Assembly: GCA_963798505.1 (NCBI GenBank)
Contig: CAWCTX010000005.1
Coordinates: 1 to 64,000, forward strand
Direction: 5' to 3'
Length of the DNA stretch: 64,000 nucleotides
From: CAVWSM01 sp963798505
Lineage (GTDB): Bacteria; Actinomycetota; Actinomycetes; Jiangellales; Jiangellaceae
Shown here: positions 62,164 to 64,000 of the stretch, in pieces
Position numbering within the stretch: position 1 is the stretch's first letter
Layout of the letters: each line of letters opens with the position of its first letter
The notes under the pieces: model-generated
Databases searched by the model: none
What the model saw: only the letters and a program-made list of their open reading frames with translations
What the model was told of the DNA's origin: nothing
Made by a program: the position numbers and the translations under genes

Positions 62164-63158
62164 GCGTCGTGACCAGTGAGACTCCTCCCGCGCAGGCGAT
62201 GGCGCCGCCACGGGGTCGATCGAGGACCCACTGGCTGGTGCTCGTCGCCGGCCTGGCCCTCGCGCTGTCGCTGCCATGGTTCGTCTATCCGCCCGTGGCC
62301 ACGGACATGGCCGCCTGGGCACTGTTCGCGGTGTCGCTCGACCTGCTGCTCGGCTATGTGGGGCTGCTGTCGTTCGGGCACGCGGCGTTCTGGGGCGGCT
62401 CGGCCTATGTCACCGGACTCATCGCCGTGCACGCGGGGCTGCCGTTCCCGGTCGCAGTCGTGGCCGGAGCGCTCGCCGCCATGGTGCTCGCCGTGCCCAT
62501 AGGTCTGTTGTCGGTGCGGCGAAGCGGCATCTATTTCGCGATGGTCACCCTGGCTTTCGCGCAGATGCTCTTCTTCGTCGCCAACCAGTGGCGCGACGTC
62601 ACCGGTGGCGAGAACGGCCTGCAGGGCATCCCCAAGTCCTTCTTCGGGATCGAGGCCGTCGAGACGGACCCGTTCTACTTCTACTACGCGGCCCTGCCGC
62701 TCATCGTCGCCGGCATGTGGGTCGCCTGGCGCGTCGTGCACTCGCCGTTCGGTCGCGTGCTCGTCGCGATTCGCGACAACCCGGCGCGCAGCCGGGCTCT
62801 CGGCTACGACGTGCAGCGCTACAAGGTCATGGCGTTCGTGCTGTCTGCGGGGCTGGCCGGCCTGGCCGGCGGCCTGTTCGCGGTGAGCCACGGCTTCGTG
62901 TCGTTGCAGGAGCTCAACTGGACGACGTCCGGCAAGGTCGTGCTGCTCGCGGTGCTCGGCGGCATCGGCACGCTCTGGGGCGGTGTGATCGCCGCGGTGC
63001 TCGTCGTCGGGCTCGAGGACCAGCTCGCGTCCTCCGGCTTCGAGGGCATCGGGATCATCACCGGCACCGTCTTCGTGCTCGTCGTCCTGCTCTTCCGCAA
63101 GGGCATCTGGGGGACGGTCCGCGACCGGCTACGCAACAAGCAGGGGCACTCGAGATGA
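62160..63158 (+). CDS. livM: ABC transporter permease LivM
   Basis: 332 residues. ALFAVSLDLLLGYVGLLSFGHAAFWGGSAYVTGL (LSFGH motif), RRSGIYFAMVTLAFAQMLFF, RVLVAIRDNPARSRALGYDVQRYKVMAFVLSAGLAGLAGGL and TSGKVVLLAVLGGIGTLWGGVIAAVLVVGLE. Second permease subunit, completing the LivGFJHM set. Overlaps the dehydrogenase start by 4 bases. Confidence 0.93.
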   Translation: MSVVTSETPPAQAMAPPRGRSRTHWLVLVAGLALALSLPWFVYPPVATDMAAWALFAVSLDLLLGYVGLLSFGHAAFWGGSAYVTGLIAVHAGLPFPVAVVAGALAAMVLAVPIGLLSVRRSGIYFAMVTLAFAQMLFFVANQWRDVTGGENGLQGIPKSFFGIEAVETDPFYFYYAALPLIVAGMWVAWRVVHSPFGRVLVAIRDNPARSRALGYDVQRYKVMAFVLSAGLAGLAGGLFAVSHGFVSLQELNWTTSGKVVLLAVLGGIGTLWGGVIAAVLVVGLEDQLASSGFEGIGIITGTVFVLVVLLFRKGIWGTVRDRLRNKQGHSR

Positions 63159-63886
63159 TCGCGCTCGTCACCGGGGCAGCGAGCGGGATCGGAGCCGCCG
63201 TGGCAACGCGGCTGGCCGCGGACGGCGCGTTCGTCCGCGTCGTCGACGTGGACGGTGAGGCGGCCGCGAAGCTCGCCACCGCCATCGACGGTGAGGCCGT
63301 GACCTGCGACCTCTCCGACCTCGACGCCGTCGACCGGCTGCCGCTGCGCGATGTCGACATCCTGGTCAACAACGCCGGTCTCCAGCACGTCGCACCCGTG
63401 CACGAGTTCCCGGTGGAGCGCTTCACGCAGATCCAGGCGATCATGCTCGTCGCCCCGTTCCGGCTGATGCGCGGCGCGCTGCCCGGGATGTACGAGAGGC
63501 GGTTCGGCCGGATCGTCAACATCTCGTCCGTCCACGGTCACCGCGCGTCCGCGTTCAAGTCCGCCTACGTGTCCGCCAAGCACGGGCTCGAAGGGCTGTC
63601 CAAGGTCGTGGCGCTGGAGGGTGCTCCGTTCGGCGTCACGTCCAACTGCGTGAGCCCGGGCTACGTACGCACACCGCTTGTCGAGGCGCAGATCGCCGCG
63701 CAGGCGGGCGCGCACGGGATCGACGAGGACGAGGTCGTCGAGCGGATCATGCTCGCGCCCGCGGCCATCAAGCGGCTGATCGAGCCGGACGAGGTCGCCG
63801 AGCTGGTCGCGTGGCTGGCTGGCCCGAAGGCGTCGTTCGTGACCGGCGCCTCGTACGCCATCGATGGCGGCTGGACCGCGCACTGA
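63155..63886 (+). CDS. Short-chain dehydrogenase, 3-hydroxybutyrate-dehydrogenase-like
   Basis: 243 residues. ALVTGAASGIGAAVATRLAADGA (NAD-binding TGxxxGIG), VDILVNNAGLQHVAPVHEFP (NNAG), RIVNISSVHGHRASAFKSAYVSAKHGLEG (Ser, Tyr-x3-Lys) and VSPGYVRTPLVEAQI. The segment AGLQHVAPVHEFPVERF is characteristic of D-3-hydroxybutyrate dehydrogenases. Co-translated with the liv operon, so it probably oxidises the imported substrate or a breakdown product. Confidence 0.85.
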   Translation: MIALVTGAASGIGAAVATRLAADGAFVRVVDVDGEAAAKLATAIDGEAVTCDLSDLDAVDRLPLRDVDILVNNAGLQHVAPVHEFPVERFTQIQAIMLVAPFRLMRGALPGMYERRFGRIVNISSVHGHRASAFKSAYVSAKHGLEGLSKVVALEGAPFGVTSNCVSPGYVRTPLVEAQIAAQAGAHGIDEDEVVERIMLAPAAIKRLIEPDEVAELVAWLAGPKASFVTGASYAIDGGWTAH

Positions 63887-63938
63887 CCGGCGGCTCCGGC
63901 TCACGGCCGGGGCCGCCGCGTCAGGCATACTCCAGGCC

Positions 63939-64000
63939 GTGACGGCAGGGGATTTCCTGGAGCTCCTCGCCCGCGACGCCACGCCGGTCGAGTTCGAGGA
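63939..64000 (+). CDS. 5' end of an unidentified gene
   Basis: A GTG-started frame (TAGDFLELLARDATPVEFEE) runs off the right edge. It begins 52 bases after the dehydrogenase stop and may be a regulator of the locus. The 20 residues present do not identify a family. Confidence 0.45.
   Translation, partial: MTAGDFLELLARDATPVEFE

Noticed and set aside
1..64000. CRISPR arrays, intact insertion sequences, rRNA
   Set aside because: No regularly spaced direct repeats, no transposase sequence and no rRNA signatures were seen.

Overview
The window is high-GC DNA from an actinobacterium (class Actinomycetes). The evidence is lineage-restricted genes: whiB1 next to a PdtaS-type kinase, a mycothiol-responsive SigR/RsrA pair, nickel superoxide dismutase SodN with its protease SodX, the fused E2-E1 2-oxoglutarate dehydrogenase, a HelR-type helicase, a 24-residue bL37 ribosomal protein, UPF0182 and several small actinobacterial DUFs. 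The order SRAP / aroA-rsgA / sigR-rsrA / biotin carrier / pdtaS-whiB1 recalls the Rv3219-Rv3228 area of Mycobacterium tuberculosis, with insertions. I cannot name the genus.

Region 1-5.3 kb: the 3' part of a PDZ/Lon-like protease, a PPA1309-family protein and a UPF0182 membrane protein, the last broken by dozens of single-base frameshifts. An initiator tRNA-fMet with its own promoter and hairpin follows, then an excisionase-like protein and a scrambled tyrosine recombinase whose C-terminus looks like that of an XRE regulator, a likely scar of an integrated element. Region 5.3-14.6 kb is accessory: AraC and DHFR-like genes, an ArsR-type regulator with a palindromic operator and an AHSA1/SRPBCC partner, a membrane protein, an ECF sigma factor with a probable partner, a secreted M23 peptidase, a PP2C phosphatase with a shifted C-terminus, and a SigB/HrdB-like sigma factor.

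Region 14.6-30.5 kb opens with an iron-box-preceded fusion of adenylation domain, carrier domain and membrane acyltransferase. It continues with membrane and envelope proteins (DUF5302, AI-2E permease), HisN-like phosphatase, rsgA, aroA, DoxX, SRAP, an alpha/beta hydrolase, sigR-rsrA behind a good SigR promoter, DUF5317-bL37, a biotin carrier, a thioesterase and a D-hydroxyacid dehydrogenase.

Region 30.5-43.3 kb: a GlxA regulator, a DUF2785/TPP-enzyme/GNAT operon with two frameshifts, pdtaS, whiB1 with a CRP-like site, a lipid kinase, the sodN-rsbW-sigF unit divergent from sodX, a quinone-oxidoreductase-like protein and helR. Region 43.3-54.3 kb: a DUF222-HNH (13E12) gene with a LexA-type SOS box, an ABC-type ATPase, an LLM oxidoreductase, an SGNH hydrolase, a vanadium haloperoxidase with a secreted barrel-like protein and a Crp/Fnr regulator, DUF6104 and kgd.

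Region 54.3-64 kb: an AbiEi-HTH/DUF559-like gene bracketed by two hairpins that share an inverted 24-base identity. A catabolic locus follows: a Rieske oxygenase and FAD oxidoreductase transcribed leftward, and a complete branched-chain-type ABC transporter plus short-chain dehydrogenase transcribed rightward. It probably imports and oxidises a small organic substrate. Scattered frameshifts in otherwise well-conserved genes suggest sequence or assembly error at several loci rather than real decay.
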